Of a stretch of DNA of 64,000 bases, positions 28,369 through 39,044 are shown piece after piece. Origin of the DNA: Nocardioides sp. TF02-7. Lineage in GTDB: Bacteria > Actinomycetota > Actinomycetes > Propionibacteriales > Nocardioidaceae. Location of the stretch: the NCBI RefSeq assembly GCF_022437945.1, contig NZ_CP092535.1, positions 2,852,001 through 2,916,000 of the forward strand, given 5' to 3'. The translations under genes were made by a program, and so were the position numbers. Numbering within the stretch: the first letter of the stretch is position 1; each line of letters begins with the position of its first letter. The notes below the pieces were generated by a model that did not search any database, was not told where the DNA came from, and worked only from the letters and a program-made list of their open reading frames with translations.

Positions 28369-29037
28369 ATGACCGACTACGGACAGTTCTGTCCGGTCAG
28401 CAAGGCGATGGAGGTGCTCGACGAGCGCTGGACCATGCTGGTGGTGCGGGAGCTGCTGATGGGCAGCACCAGGTTCAACCAGCTGCGCCGCGGCGTGCCG
28501 CGGATGTCGCCGGCGCTGCTGTCGAAGCGGCTGCGCCGCCTCGAGCGGGCCGGGCTCCTCGTCCGGTTCGGCAGCGGCACCCGCACGTCGTACCAGCTGA
28601 CCGAGGCGGGCCGGGCGCTCGGCCCGGTGGTGGACGCGATCGCCGCGTGGGGGACGAGCTGGCTCGACCTGCGCGACGACGACCTCGACCCGCAGTTCCT
28701 GTTCTTCCACATCAGCCGGTCGGTGCCGGCCGAGCGGTGGCCGGTGGCCCGCACCGTCGTGCGGTTCGTGGCGACCGACGCCCGCCCACGGTCGGCGCAG
28801 TGGTGGCTGGTCGCGCACCGGGGCGAGGTCGACCTGTGCGACTTCGACCCCGGCTACGAGGTCGACGCCCACGTGACCTCCGACCTGCGCACGCTGTCGC
28901 TGCTGTGGCGCGGCGACCTGCGCTGGGAGCGCACCGTCCGCGACGGCGCCGTGCGCGTCGACGCGCCGGCGGCCGTGCGCCAGGCCCTGCCCGACTGGCT
29001 GGGCCACTCCGTGCTGGAGCCGGCCCCGGCCGGCTGA
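28369..29037 (+). CDS. HxlR-family transcriptional regulator with extra C-terminal domain
   Basis: A 222-residue regulator. Residues 7-95 are the HxlR winged helix: [20 protein letters not shown] (with the family Cys), [20 protein letters not shown] and the wing [15 protein letters not shown]. The remaining ~120 residues ([33 protein letters not shown]) resemble an SCP2-like fold that may bind a hydrophobic ligand. The single Cys near the N-terminus could sense redox or electrophiles. Its stop lies in the loop of a 12-bp hairpin. Confidence 0.87.
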   Translation: MTDYGQFCPVSKAMEVLDERWTMLVVRELLMGSTRFNQLRRGVPRMSPALLSKRLRRLERAGLLVRFGSGTRTSYQLTEAGRALGPVVDAIAAWGTSWLDLRDDDLDPQFLFFHISRSVPAERWPVARTVVRFVATDARPRSAQWWLVAHRGEVDLCDFDPGYEVDAHVTSDLRTLSLLWRGDLRWERTVRDGAVRVDAPAAVRQALPDWLGHSVLEPAPAG

Positions 29038-29050
29038 CCCGGCCGGGGCC
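29022..29050. terminator. Bidirectional hairpin between HxlR and ABC ATPase genes
   Basis: Arms 29022-29033 and 29039-29050 pair perfectly over 12 G/C bp around CTGAC. It straddles the HxlR stop codon and lies seven bases beyond the end of the convergent ABC ATPase gene. It could stop transcripts from both sides. Confidence 0.6.
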
Positions 29051-29056
29051 CGCCGC

Positions 29057-30279
29057 TCAGCCGGCGGCCGGCTCCGCGACCCGCGGCTCGGGGATCGTGC
29101 CGGCGTTCTCGCGGTCGACGGTGAGGTTCTCGCCCGTCGCCGGGTCGAACAGGTGCATCTTGCTGGAGTCGACCCAGATCTCGGCGTTCTCGCCCTCCCG
29201 GATCTGGCTGGCGCCGTCGAGCGAGATCACCAGCTGGGTGCGCAGCGACTCGCCGTCGAGGTCCTGCTCGAGCTGGCGCAGCTGCGCCTCGACCCTCCGG
29301 CGGCGCCTCGAACGGGATGTAGGCGTAGGTCTCGTTGCCGAGCCACTCCACGACCTCGACCGGCGCGGTGAACGTCGAGCCGCCGGTGTCGCCGCGGCCG
29401 GTGCGGCTGACGATCGAGGCGTCCTCGAAGTGCTCGGGGCGGATGCCCGCCATCAGCAGGCCCTTGCCCTCGGCGGCTCGCGCCTTGTCGGCCGGCAGCT
29501 CGACCTCGCCGAACGGCAGCTTCGCACGGTTGCCCGACACCTCGCACGGCAGGAAGTTCATCGGCGGCGAGCCGATGAATCCGGCGACGAACAGGTTGCC
29601 CGGGTTCTCGTAGAGCTCCCGCGGCGTCGCCAGCTGCTGCAGGAGGCCCCGCTTGAGCACGGCGACCCGGTCGCCGAGCGTCATCGCCTCGGTCTGGTCG
29701 TGGGTGACGTAGACCGTGGTGATGCCGAGCCGCTTCCTGCAGCCGCGCGATCTCGGTGCGCATCTGCCCGCGCAGCTTGGCGTCGAGGTTCGACAGCGGC
29801 TCGTCGAAGAGGAACGCGTCGGCCTGCCGGACGATCGCGCGCCCCATCGCCACCCGCTGCCGCTGGCCGCCGGACAGGTTGCCCGGCTTGCGGTCCAGGT
29901 GCTCGGTGAGCTCCAGCGTGTCCGCCGCCTCCTTGACGAGCCGGTCGACCTCGGCGCTCGGCATCTTCGCCAGCCGGAGCGGGAACGCGATGTTCTCGTA
30001 GACGCTCAGGTGCGGGTAGAGCGCGTAGTTCTGGAACACCATCGCCAGGTTGCGGTCGCGAGGCGCGAGGTCGTTGACGCGCCGGTCGCCGATGATCATG
30101 TCGCCGGAGGTGATGTCCTCCAGGCCGACGATCATCCGCAGCAGCGTCGACTTCCCGCAGCCGGAGGGACCGACGAGGATCATGAACTCGCCGTCGGCGA
30201 TGTCGATCGAGACGTCGTTGACCGCGGGGAAGCCGTCGCCGTACTGCTTGACGATGTTCTTCAGCGTGATGGCAGCCAT
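29057..30279 (-). CDS. ABC importer ATPase, UgpC/MsmK/SugC type (two frame breaks)
   Basis: About 406 residues: the ATPase of a carbohydrate ABC importer. Walker [11 protein letters not shown]-loop [19 protein letters not shown], signature [15 protein letters not shown] and Walker [17 protein letters not shown] are intact. The C-terminal TOBE/regulatory domain ([25 protein letters not shown]) is typical of MalK-like proteins. Extra bases near 29739 (GG in CAGGAAG) and near 29298 (GGG) break the frame. The last gene of the importer operon; it ends seven bases past a shared hairpin. Confidence 0.9.
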
Positions 30280-30292
30280 GTCGGTGGCACCC

Positions 30293-31125
30293 CTATCCCT
30301 TCACTGCGCCGGAGGTGAGGCCGGCGACGATCTTGCGCTGGAAAAATGAGGACGATGACGATGATCGGGATCGTCGCGATCACGGCTGCCGCCGCGAGCA
30401 GCGAGGCCGGTCGGTTGAACGGGTCGGAGCCGACGAAGAACGCCAGGGACGCGGGGATCGGCCGCGCCGCCTCGGTCGACGTCAGCGAGATGCCGAAGAC
30501 GAAGTCGTTCCACGCGAAGAAGAACGTCAGGATCGCCGCGGTGAACACGCCGGGGGCCGCGAGCGGCACGATCACCCGCCGGAACGCCTGCCACGACGTG
30601 GCGCCGTCGACCTGGGCCGCCTGCTCCATCTCCCACGGGATCTCGCGGAAGAACGCGGACAGCGTCCAGATCGCCAGCGGCAGCGTGAACGACATGTAGG
30701 GGATGATCAGGCCCGGCCAGGTGTCGTAGATCCCGAACGTGCGCCACATGTCGAAGAGCGGTCCGACGAGCGACACGACCGGGAACATGGCGATGGCGAG
30801 GCTCAGCGAGAGCACCAGCCGCTTGCCCTTGAACTCGAGCCGGGCGATGGCGTACGCCGCGAGCGTCGCGACGATCACCGAGAGCAGCGTGGCGATCAGG
30901 CTGATGCCGATCGAGTTGAGGATCGCCCGGCGGAACTGGTCGTTGTCCCACACCGCCGTGTAGTTCTCCCCAGCCGGCGAACGTGCCCTCGGCCGGGAAG
31001 AACCCGGGGTTGCCGTTGGTGATCGAGGCCTCGTCCTTGAAGGACATCGAGATGATCCACGCGACCGGCAGCAGGCACCAGACCAGGATCACCAGCACGC
31101 CGAGCGCGATACCGAACTTCTTCAT
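30293..31125 (-). CDS. ABC sugar importer permease, MalG/SugB type (two frame breaks)
   Basis: About 276 residues with six predicted membrane helices. It has the EAA loop [26 protein letters not shown], which contacts the ATPase. The start [21 protein letters not shown] is the first helix. Extra bases near 30972 (GGGG in TGGGGAG) and near 30344 (five T instead of four) break the frame; the corrected tail ends [14 protein letters not shown] at TAG 30295-30293. It lies between the other permease and the ATPase in the operon. Confidence 0.88.
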
Positions 31126-31132
31126 GGCCGCC

Positions 31133-32077
31133 TCACCCCTCCTGCCGGGCCTGCGCCAGGTCGACGCGGAAGAGCTTGATGATGAGGAACGCGATCAGCA
31201 GCACCGAGAGGAACAACAGCACCGACAGGGCCGAGCCCATCCCGAGCTGGAACTGCTCGATCGTCTGCCGGTAGGTGAGGAAGCTGATCGACTGTGTGTC
31301 CTCGGCCCCGTTGGTCATCACGAAGATGTTGTCGAAGATCCGGTAGGCGTCGAGCGCGCGGAACAGGATCGCGACCATGATGGCCGCCCGCATGTTGGGG
31401 ATGACCACCTTCCACATCCGTTGCCACCAGGTGGCGCCGTCGACCTTCGCCGCCTCGATCATGTCCTCGCTGACCTGCGCGAGGCCCGCGAGCAGCAGCA
31501 GCGACATGAACGGCGTGGTCTTCCAGATCTCCGAGATGCAGATCGCGATCACGGCCGGTGTGGTGTCGCCGAACCAGTTGAAGTCGTCGCTGATGAACGG
31601 CAGCCACCCGTTGACGAAGCCGTTCTGGTAGGAGAACGCGAACTGCCAGGTGAAGCCGGAGACGACGGTGATGATGCCGTAGGGGATGAGGATCGACGTG
31701 CGGACGATGCCGCGGCCGAAGATCACCCGGTGCATCACCAGCGCGAAGATGAACCCGATCACCAGCTCGATCGCCACCGTGACCAGCATGTAGAGGACGG
31801 TGATGCCGGTGGACTTCCAGAACAGCGGGTCGGTGAGCGCGGTGACGTAGTTGTCGATCCCGATGAAGCTGCGGTCGTCGGGAGCGGTCAGGGCGTAGTC
31901 GTAGACCGACAGCCAGATCGCCCGCAGCATCGGGAACGCCGTGACCAGCAGCATCAGGACGATGGCCGGCGCGACCAGCTTCTGGCCGAGCCGGTTCTCC
32001 GCCTTCGAGCGGTCGCTCGCGCCGTTGCGGGTTTTGGTCGCCGGCGCCGGGGCCGGCGGGATCGCGGTCGAGGTCAT
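31133..32077 (-). CDS. ABC sugar importer permease, MalF/SugA type
   Basis: A 314-residue inner-membrane permease. The N-terminal ~30 residues are cytoplasmic, followed by six helices (LVAPAIVLMLLVTAFPML first) and the EAA loop EAAKVDGATWWQRMWKVVIP. No frame break. Its start overlaps the stop of the binding-protein gene (ATGA at 32074-32077). The order binding protein, permease, permease, ATPase equals the mycobacterial lpqY-sugA-sugB-sugC trehalose importer; the sugar here is not proven. Confidence 0.92.
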   Translation of the reverse strand: MTSTAIPPAPAPATKTRNGASDRSKAENRLGQKLVAPAIVLMLLVTAFPMLRAIWLSVYDYALTAPDDRSFIGIDNYVTALTDPLFWKSTGITVLYMLVTVAIELVIGFIFALVMHRVIFGRGIVRTSILIPYGIITVVSGFTWQFAFSYQNGFVNGWLPFISDDFNWFGDTTPAVIAICISEIWKTTPFMSLLLLAGLAQVSEDMIEAAKVDGATWWQRMWKVVIPNMRAAIMVAILFRALDAYRIFDNIFVMTNGAEDTQSISFLTYRQTIEQFQLGMGSALSVLLFLSVLLIAFLIIKLFRVDLAQARQEG

Positions 32078-33465
32078 AGCAGCGCCTCCCCTCGGAGCAC
32101 CTCTTGGACGTACTCCGCGGACTCCTTCGGGGTCGAGTCGGGATCGACGGAGTTGGGCGAGTGCCAGGTCTGCTGCACGGCGCTCGAGATCATCGCGTAG
32201 AACGCCGTCTTGGGCCGCGGCCCGCCCTCGTCGACGCTGGTGCGGAACAGCTCGACGAGGTCCTCGGGGTAGTCACCGCTCGCGGCGACCTCGTCGTACG
32301 CGTCGTTGGTCGAGGGCATCAGACCCGCCTCGAGCGCGAGGTCGACCTGCGCCTGGGTGGAGGTGATGCACTGGGCGGCCTCCATCGCGAACTCGGGGTT
32401 CTCGGTGTAGGCGCCGACGCCGATGTCGATGCCGCCGACCGGCGGCTTCGACGGCTCGCCCTCGACGGTCGCGGGGTAGCGCGCCCAGCCGAGGTCCTCG
32501 AAGGCCTGCTCGTCGGCCGGTCCGCCGGGCGCCCCGATCAGGCCCTCGTAGTTCTTGTAGACGAAGGTCCAGTTGACCATGAACTCCCCGGCGCCGCCCT
32601 CGGCGAACATCAGCCCGAGGCTGGTGCCCTCGTTGGAGACCGTCAGGTCAGGCTGCGCCGCCTCGGAGTCCGCGAGCTGCTGGATCACCTCGGCCGCCGC
32701 CCGTCCGGCGTCGGAGTCGATGTCGACGGAGGCGTCGCGGCCGGCCTCGGTGTCGGAGACGATCTCGCCGCCGGCTCCCTGCACCAGGGCGTTGATCCAG
32801 ACCATGTAGCCCTCGTAGAGGTTGGCCTGGACGCCCACCGACCCGCCGTTCTGGGCCGCGGCGTCGATGACCTGCTGCCACGTGACCGGCTGCTCCATGT
32901 CGAGCCCGGCCTGCTCGGCGAGCGACTTGCGGTACCAGAGCACCTGCGTGTTGGCCCACAACGGAATCGCGTAGGGCTTGTCGTCCCACACCACCGTCTC
33001 CGCGGCACCGGCGAGGTAGTTGCCCGAGCCCTCGATGCTGCCGGTGATCTCGGAGGCGAGGTCGTCCTCGGTGTTGTCGTCGGTGATCTCCTCGAGCCAG
33101 CCCGCGTTGGCGAACTCCGCCACGAACACGGGGTCGAGGTTCATCAGGTCGGTCGAGGAGTCCTCGGCCGCGAGCCGGCGCGCCAGCTGGACGCGCTGGT
33201 CGGTCGCGCTCGAAGGCAGCAGCTCGACGGAGATCTCGTATTCGTCGGTGCTGCACTCCTCGGCGTACTTCTCGAAGATGGGGACGCCGTCAGGGTTGAC
33301 GTACCAGTTGAGTACGGGCTTGCCGGAGTCGCCGCACGCGGACAGCAGGGTCGCGGTGAGGGTCGCGGTCGCGAACGCGGCCAGCGCCCTCCGTGCGGGT
33401 CGAGACCCGCTCACCCCCCGCCGCCCCGTCAACGGGGACGCCGGTCCTCCCGAGCGATTCGCCAT
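32074..33465 (-). CDS. ABC sugar-binding lipoprotein, LpqY-like
   Basis: A 463-residue extracytoplasmic solute-binding protein. After a basic N-terminus and a hydrophobic stretch comes the lipobox LLSAC (Cys ~residue 44), so it is a lipoprotein. VLNWYVNPDG, STDLMNLDPVFVAEFANAGW and YAIPLWANTQVLWYRKSL are group 1 sugar-binding features, closest in pattern to LpqY/trehalose-maltose binders. ATG 33465 follows GGGAGGATTCA. It leads the importer operon. The 143 bases upstream show no clear operator. Confidence 0.9.
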   Translation of the reverse strand: MANRSGGPASPLTGRRGVSGSRPARRALAAFATATLTATLLSACGDSGKPVLNWYVNPDGVPIFEKYAEECSTDEYEISVELLPSSATDQRVQLARRLAAEDSSTDLMNLDPVFVAEFANAGWLEEITDDNTEDDLASEITGSIEGSGNYLAGAAETVVWDDKPYAIPLWANTQVLWYRKSLAEQAGLDMEQPVTWQQVIDAAAQNGGSVGVQANLYEGYMVWINALVQGAGGEIVSDTEAGRDASVDIDSDAGRAAAEVIQQLADSEAAQPDLTVSNEGTSLGLMFAEGGAGEFMVNWTFVYKNYEGLIGAPGGPADEQAFEDLGWARYPATVEGEPSKPPVGGIDIGVGAYTENPEFAMEAAQCITSTQAQVDLALEAGLMPSTNDAYDEVAASGDYPEDLVELFRTSVDEGGPRPKTAFYAMISSAVQQTWHSPNSVDPDSTPKESAEYVQEVLRGEALL

Positions 33466-33608
33466 TGAATCCTCCCGATCGTGTGACCAGAAGCCACATT
33501 CGCGGGAAGTTCAGATTTTGTCTACCCCATCCGGCGCGTGGCTCGCCGACAGGTACCCGCGGCGAGGCGGTTCCAGTCCCGCCGGTCGCAGAGCGCCCCC
33601 GCGGTGGG

Positions 33609-34545
33609 TCATCCGGCCCGGTCGGATGTGCGGTCGGTGGCCCGGTCGGCGGTGCGCCGGACGGCGTCGGCGATGGTGTCGAAGAGCGCGACCGGGAAGT
33701 CGTGGCCCATGCCGTCGAACAGCATCAGCTCCGCGCCCGGGATCGCCATCGCGGTGGCCCGGCCGCCCGACACGTGGACCATCCGGTCGGCCAGGCCGTG
33801 GATGACGGCGGCCGGGAGCCGCAGCGAGCGCAGGTCGCCCGTGCGGTCGGGCTGGGTGAGCACCGCGAGCATCTGCCGCGCCACGCCCGCCCGGCTGACG
33901 CCGCGGTCGTAGGTCTCGCCCGCGCGCTTCTCCAGCTCCTCCGGCGAGTGCGGGAAGCCGGGCGAGCCGATCATCTTCCACACCTTCGTGCTGCCCTTGA
34001 CGTAGGCGTCGCGGCTCGGGCCGCGCGGGGTCACCAGCGTCGGCAGCAGCGCGGGGTGCTGCCAGCCGACGGTGCGGCGCCCGGTCGTCGACATGATGCT
34101 GGTCAGCGACCGCACCCGGTCGGGGCGGGTCACCGCCATCGTCTGCGCGATCATGCCGCCCATCGAGGCGCCGGCGACGTGCGCCGCGGGGGAGGCCCAG
34201 GTGGTCGAGCAGGAGGAAGGCGTCCTCGGTCAGGTCGGCCATCGTGTACGGCGCCCGGACCTCGAGGCCGACGAACGCCTTCGCGAGCGTCGGGAGCGTG
34301 ACCCGTCCCTGGCACCGCGTCGAGCGGCCGGTGTCGCGGTTGTCGTAGCGGACGACGTAGAACCCCCGTCGCGCCAGCCTCTCGCAGAGGTCGTGGTCCC
34401 ACCAGGTCATCGGACCGCCGAGCCCCATCACGAGCAGCAGCGGGTCGGCGTCGGGCTCGCCGTAGGTCTGGTAGCACAGCTCGATGCCGTTGGGGAGCGG
34501 GGCGACCAGCTCGTCGGACACGGTCACTGCGGGTGAGGTGGACAT
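33609..34545 (-). CDS. Alpha/beta hydrolase (one frame break)
   Basis: About 311 residues. The oxyanion region LLLVMGLGGPMTWWDHDLC, the nucleophile GASMGGMIAQ, the Asp in HGLADRMVHVSGG and the His in DGMGHDFPV are all in order, like haloperoxidase/carboxylesterase members. An extra C at about 34192 breaks the frame just before the nucleophile elbow. ATG 34545 is assumed; a GTG at 34578 is also open. It is divergent from the lipase-like gene at 34605 and may share its promoter region. Confidence 0.85.
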
Positions 34546-34604
34546 GAACACCAGTGTGCCGAACGGCCAACGGTTCACGTTTCAACCACGTAGGCTCGGG
34601 CACC

Positions 34605-35433
34605 GTGAGCAGTGTGCTGGCTCCCTTCCTGCTGCCCGACGGGTTCGGGCGCCCGCCGCTCGCGGCGGTGCTCCGGGAGACCAGCCTGCTCGCCGAGGCC
34701 GCCCGGCTCGCCCTGCACCGGGGCTCGGAGCTCCGGGGGCCGCCGCCGCACGCCGTACGCCGTCCGGGCGGCGGTCCGCGCGGCCGAGCCGGTGCTGCTC
34801 GTCCCCGGCTTCCTCGCCGGGGACTGGACGCTCGAGCTGATGGCGCGCTCGCTCCGCGACCGCGGCTTCCGCACCTACCGGTCCGACATCACCGCCAACA
34901 TCGGCTGCACGCTCGACGCCGCGACCGCGCTGGAGGAGCGGCTCGAGCAGGTCGCCGAGCGGCGCGGCGCGCGGGTGCAGGTCGTGGGGCACAGCCTCGG
35001 CGGCATGATCGCCCGCGGCATCGCCGTCCGCCGGCCGGACCTGGTCTCCGGCATCGTGACGATGGGCAGCCCGATGCTCGCGCCGGCAGCGCACCACCGG
35101 CTGCTGACCGGCGGGGTCAGCCTGCTGACCCGGCTGGCGGGTGTCGGCGTGCCCGGCCTGATGTCGGTCGACTGCGTCTCCGGCTCGTGCGCCGAGACAT
35201 CGTTCCTCGAGACCCGGCGCCCCGTGCCCGCCGGCGTGCGGATGACCAACGTCTACTCCCGGCGCGACGGCATCGTCGACTGGCGCGCCTGCATCGACCC
35301 CGACGGCTCGGCCGTCGAGGTCCGCGCCTCCCACCTCGGCATGGCCGTCGACCCGCGGGTGATCGACGTCGTCGGCCGGGCGCTGACCCAGCAGGTCGCG
35401 GGCGGCGCGCAGGCCGTCGGCGCGACGGCCTGA
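34605..35433 (+). CDS. Lipase-like alpha/beta hydrolase (one frame break)
   Basis: About 275 residues. VLLVPGFLAGDWTLELMARSL, then VQVVGHSLGGMIARGIAVRRP with the GHSLGG nucleophile, and HLGMAVDP with a late His match the PGAP1/lipase-like triacylglycerol hydrolase pattern. A Cys pair in SVDCVSGSCAE is unusual and could form a disulfide, though no signal peptide is seen. The extra base is in the G run near 34737; the corrected join reads SELRGRRRTPYAVRAA. The GTG start is followed by SSVLAPFLLPDGFG. Convergent with glpX. Confidence 0.8.
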
Positions 35434-35462
35434 GGGCGGTCCCTCCCCGGCCGGGCCGCAGG

Positions 35463-36476
35463 TCAGTCGAAGTCGATCGAGCTGAAGCTCCGCAGCTTCT
35501 GCAGCTGGTGCTCGGAGGTGATGGTGCGGATCGTGCCGCTGCGCGAGCGCATGACGAGCGACTCGGTGGTGCAGCCGCCGGCGCGGTAGCGCACGCCGCG
35601 GAGCAGCTCGCCGTCGGTGATGCCGGTGGCGACGAAGAAGCAGTCGTCGCCGGTGACCAGGGTGTCGGTGGTGAGCACGTGGTCGGGGTCGAGGTCGTGG
35701 CCGGCGTCGATCGCGCGCTGCCGCTCGTCGTCGTCGGTGGGCCAGAGCCGGCCCTGGATGGTGCCGCCGAGCGCCTTCATCGCGCACGCGGCGATGATGC
35801 CCTCGGGGGTGCCGCCGATGCCGAGGAGCAGGTCGACGCCCGACCTCGAGCTGGCGGCGGAGATCGCGCCGGCGACGTCGCCGTCGGTGATGAACTTGAT
35901 CCGCGCGCCGGTCTGGCGGATCTCCTCCGAGAGCGCGGCATGCCGCGGCCGGTCGAGCAGCACCACGGTGACGTCGGAGGGCTTGGCGCCCTTGGCCTTG
36001 GCGACCTGGTGGATGTTCTCGGCGACGGGGTAGCGGATGTCGACGACGTCGGCCGCCTCGGGCCCGGTGACCAGCTTCTCCATGTAGAACACGGCTGACG
36101 GGTCGTACATCGAGCCGCGCGGCGCCACCGCCAGCACCGAGATCGCGTTGCTCATGCCCTTGGCGGTCAGGGTGGTGCCGTCGATCGGGTCGACGGCGAC
36201 GTCGCACTCGGGGCCGGTGCCGTCGCCGACCTCCTCGCCGTTGAAGAGCATCGGCGCGTCGTCCTTCTCGCCCTCGCCGATGACGACGACGCCGTTCATG
36301 CCGATCGTCGAGATCATCACCCGCATCGCGTTGACCGCGACGCCGTCGGCGCCGTTCTTGTCGCCGCGACCGACCCACCGGCCCGCCGCCATCGCGGCCG
36401 CCTCGGTCACCCGCACCAGCTCGAGCGCGAGGTTGCGGTCGGGGGCCTGGGGGTGCGGGGAGAGGGGGTCCGTCAT
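35463..36476 (-). CDS. glpX: Class II fructose-1,6-bisphosphatase
   Basis: A 337-residue gluconeogenic enzyme that hydrolyses fructose-1,6-bisphosphate. [30 protein letters not shown], the metal site VDPIDGTTL and [22 protein letters not shown] are all hallmark GlpX segments. Length and order are normal, and no frame break was found. In most actinobacteria this is the essential FBPase. It stands alone, convergent with the lipase-like gene and upstream of nothing obvious on its strand. Confidence 0.95.
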   Translation of the reverse strand: MTDPLSPHPQAPDRNLALELVRVTEAAAMAAGRWVGRGDKNGADGVAVNAMRVMISTIGMNGVVVIGEGEKDDAPMLFNGEEVGDGTGPECDVAVDPIDGTTLTAKGMSNAISVLAVAPRGSMYDPSAVFYMEKLVTGPEAADVVDIRYPVAENIHQVAKAKGAKPSDVTVVLLDRPRHAALSEEIRQTGARIKFITDGDVAGAISAASSRSGVDLLLGIGGTPEGIIAACAMKALGGTIQGRLWPTDDDERQRAIDAGHDLDPDHVLTTDTLVTGDDCFFVATGITDGELLRGVRYRAGGCTTESLVMRSRSGTIRTITSEHQLQKLRSFSSIDFD

Positions 36477-36507
36477 GGTCGAACCCTATCCGGCCCGGTC
36501 GGCGCGG

Positions 36508-37488
36508 TCAGGAGGCGTCGTACGTCGTCACCGCCGTCTCCTTCACCGCCAGCCACACCTCGCGGCCGGGGCTGAGCACCAGCTCGCGCGTCGCCGCCGG
36601 CGTGACGTCGGCGATCAGGTCCTGCTCGCCGGCGACCTGGAGCCGGACGGCGTCGCCGTGTGGCGCTGCGGAGCGCACGACGCCGCGCCAGCGGTTGCGG
36701 CTGGAGTCGGCCGGCGGGTGCAGCGAGACAGTGACCGCGGACGGCGGGAACGCCCGGAGCCGGTCGCCCTCACGGACGACGTTGAGGCCCACCAGACGGG
36801 CGACGTGCTCGGTGCGGGGCCGGGCCGCGACCTCCTCCGGGGGCCGGCCTGCACCAGCCGCCCGTCGTCGAGCACCGCCACCACGGTCGCGAGCGTGAGC
36901 GCGTCGAGCGCGTCGTGGGTGACGAGCAGGGTGACGCCGTCGAACGCCGCCAGGTGCCGGGTCAGCTCGATCCGCAGGGCCGCCGCGACGCCGACGTCGA
37001 GGCCCGCGAACGGCTCGTCGAGCAGCAGCAGCCGCGGCTCGGCGGCGAGGGCCCGGGCGATCGCGACCCGCTGCGCCTGCCCGCCGCTGAGCCGCCGCGG
37101 CCGGCGGTCCGCGAGGTCCGCGACGCCGAGCCGCTCCAGCCACGACCGGGCCGTCCGGCGCGCCGCCGCGCGCGGGAGCCCCGCCGCGCGCGGGCCGAAC
37201 GCGACGTTGTCGAGGGCGGTCAGGTGGGGGAACAGCCGCTGGTCCTGGAAGACCACGCCGACCCGTCGCCGCTGCGGCGGCAGCGGCAGCAGGTCCTCGC
37301 CGTCGAGCACCGCCGTGCCGTCGGCCTGCTCGAGGCCGGCGAGCGCGTGCACCAGCGTGCTCTTGCCGGCCCCCGTTGGGGCCGACCACGGCCACCACGT
37401 CGCCCGGTGCCGCCGTCAGCGCGAGGTCGAGCCGGTCGTCGACCCGGAGCCGGGCGGCCAGCCCTGCCGCGTCGGCCGGGCCGGTCAC
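36508..37488 (-). CDS. modC: Molybdate ABC importer ATPase (two frame breaks)
   Basis: About 326 residues. Walker A GPNGAGKST is restored by removing one G near 37376. Then follow QDQRLFPHLTALDNVAFGP, signature LSGGQAQRVAIARAL and Walker B LLLLDEPFAGLDVG. Near 36840 one C is missing (five instead of six), after which comes PPEEVAARPRTEHVARLVGLNVV and a short molybdate-type TOBE region. The GTG at 37488 overlaps the modB stop (GTGA). The last gene of the mod operon. Confidence 0.88.
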   Translation of the reverse strand: MTGPADAAGLAARLRVDDRLDLALTAAPGDVVAVVGPNGGRQEHAGARARRPRAGRRHGGARRRGPAAAAAAAATGRRGLPGPAAVPPPDRPRQRRVRPARGGAPARGGAPDGPVVAGAARRRGPRGPPAAAAQRRAGAAGRDRPGPRRRAAAAAARRAVRGPRRRRRGGPADRADPAPGGVRRRHPARHPRRARRAHARDRGGGARRRAAGAGRPPEEVAARPRTEHVARLVGLNVVREGDRLRAFPPSAVTVSLHPPADSSRNRWRGVVRSAAPHGDAVRLQVAGEQDLIADVTPAATRELVLSPGREVWLAVKETAVTTYDAS

Positions 37489-38279
37489 GCCGTCACCAGC
37501 CAGCGGTCGCGCAGCGCCACCAGCACGCCGACCGAGACCAGGAGCATCAGCAGGCTCAGCGCCAGGGCGGCGTCGCCGTCGGCCTGGCGCTCGACGTAGA
37601 TCAGCGTCGGCATCGTCTGGGTGGTGCCGGGGTAGTTGCCATTGAACGTGATCGTGGCGCCGAACTCGCCGAGCGAGCGCGCCCAGGCCAGCACCATCGC
37701 GGCCGCGAGGCCGGGGAGGGCGAGCGGCAGCGTCACGCGGCGGAAGGTCGTCCACCGGCCGGCGCCCAGCGTCGCCGCCGCGCCGTCGTACCCGCTGCCG
37801 GTGGAGCGGAGCGCGCCCTCGAGGCTGATCACCAGGAACGGCATCGCGACGAAGACGTGCGCGAGCACGACGCCCCAGGTCGTGTAGGGGAACGCGAAGC
37901 CGGTGAGGTCGAGAATCGGCTCGCCGAGCAGGCCGCTGCGCCCGAACGCCGCGCGCAGGGCGATGCCGGCGACGACGGGCGGCAGCACCATCGGGACGAT
38001 CACCAGCGCCCGCAGCAGGCGCCGCGCCCGCAGCCGCACCCGGGCGAGCACCCAGGCCAGCGGCAGGCCGAGGACCAGGGCGACGAGGGTCGCCGCGGTC
38101 GAGGTGGTGACCGAGAGCCACAGCGCCTGGCGGGCGGCCTCGGAGGTGAGCTGGTCGACCAGCGTGGCGGGCTCGGTCGCGGCGACGAGAGCGAGCAGCG
38201 GCACCACGAGCACCAGTACGCCGAGCGCGGCGGGCGCGAGCAGCACCAGCGGCGCCCGCCCCAGCGGGTCGCGGCTCAC
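37485..38279 (-). CDS. modB: Molybdate ABC importer permease
   Basis: A 264-residue membrane protein with five to six helices. The EAA-type loop GAAATLGAGRWTTFRRVTLPLALPG and the ModB signature RSLGEFGATITFNGNYPGTTQTMP are clear. No frame break. It starts with GTG 38279, overlapping the modA TGA, and its own stop overlaps the modC start, so translation is coupled along the operon. Confidence 0.93.
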   Translation of the reverse strand: MSRDPLGRAPLVLLAPAALGVLVLVVPLLALVAATEPATLVDQLTSEAARQALWLSVTTSTAATLVALVLGLPLAWVLARVRLRARRLLRALVIVPMVLPPVVAGIALRAAFGRSGLLGEPILDLTGFAFPYTTWGVVLAHVFVAMPFLVISLEGALRSTGSGYDGAAATLGAGRWTTFRRVTLPLALPGLAAAMVLAWARSLGEFGATITFNGNYPGTTQTMPTLIYVERQADGDAALALSLLMLLVSVGVLVALRDRWLVTA

Positions 38280-39044
38280 GGCAGCTCGAACCCGGCGTCG
38301 GCGAGCACCTCGCGGCCCTGCGGGCCGGTGAGCAGCGCGACGAAGTCGGCGGCCAGGTCGGGGCCGGTGCTCTGGTCGAGGGTCGCGACGAGGTAGTCGG
38401 TGGCCTGCCCGCCGCCGGCGACCTCGACCGTCTCGACGGTGTCGCCGGCCGCGACGGCGTCGGTGCGGTAGACCAGCCCGGCGTCGGCCTCCCCGGCGAC
38501 CACCTTGTCGAGGGTCGCCCGGACGTCCTCCTCGAGGCTCGCCGGCGCAGCGGTGACCCCGGCGGCGGCGAGCAGCTCCACGGCCAGCCGGCCGCACGGC
38601 GCCTCGTCCGCGCACCGCACCCACGTCGTGCCGGCCAGGTCGTCGAGCCCCGCGACGCCGGCCGGGTTGCCCGGCGGGGTCACGACCACCAGCCGGTTGC
38701 GCGCGAGCAGCGCCGGGTCGCCGGCCGCCCCGGCGTCGACGGCGACCTGCATCGAGGTCTCGTCCGCGGTCGCGAGCACGTCGCCGGGGGGCGCCGTCGG
38801 CCGCCTGCTCGGCGAGGTCGGTGCTCGACCCGAGGGAGACGCGGACCTCGACGCCCTCGTGCCCGGCCTCGAACGTCGCCGCCAGGTCGTCCAGCACCTC
38901 GGTCAGCGACGCCGCCGCGAGCACCCGCAGCGTCGTGCCGTCCTCCCCGCCGCACGCGGCGAGCGGCAGCAGGGCCACCACGGCGGAACCGGCGACGACC
39001 CGGCGGCGGAGGCGCCGCGGGCCGGCGGCAGGGGAGGCGGTCAC
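38276..39044 (-). CDS. modA: Molybdate-binding lipoprotein (one frame break)
   Basis: About 255 residues. The N-terminus has a twin-basic stretch (RRLRRRVVAG), a hydrophobic core and the lipobox LAAC (Cys ~31), so it is anchored outside the membrane. TLRVLAAASLTEVLDDLAATFE, VRVSLGSSTDLAEQ and the later ATLDKVVAGEADAGLVYRTD match ModA. The C run at 38786-38791 has one base too many. GTG 39044 overlaps the stop of the HTH/TOBE regulator. An extra domain is not seen. Confidence 0.9.
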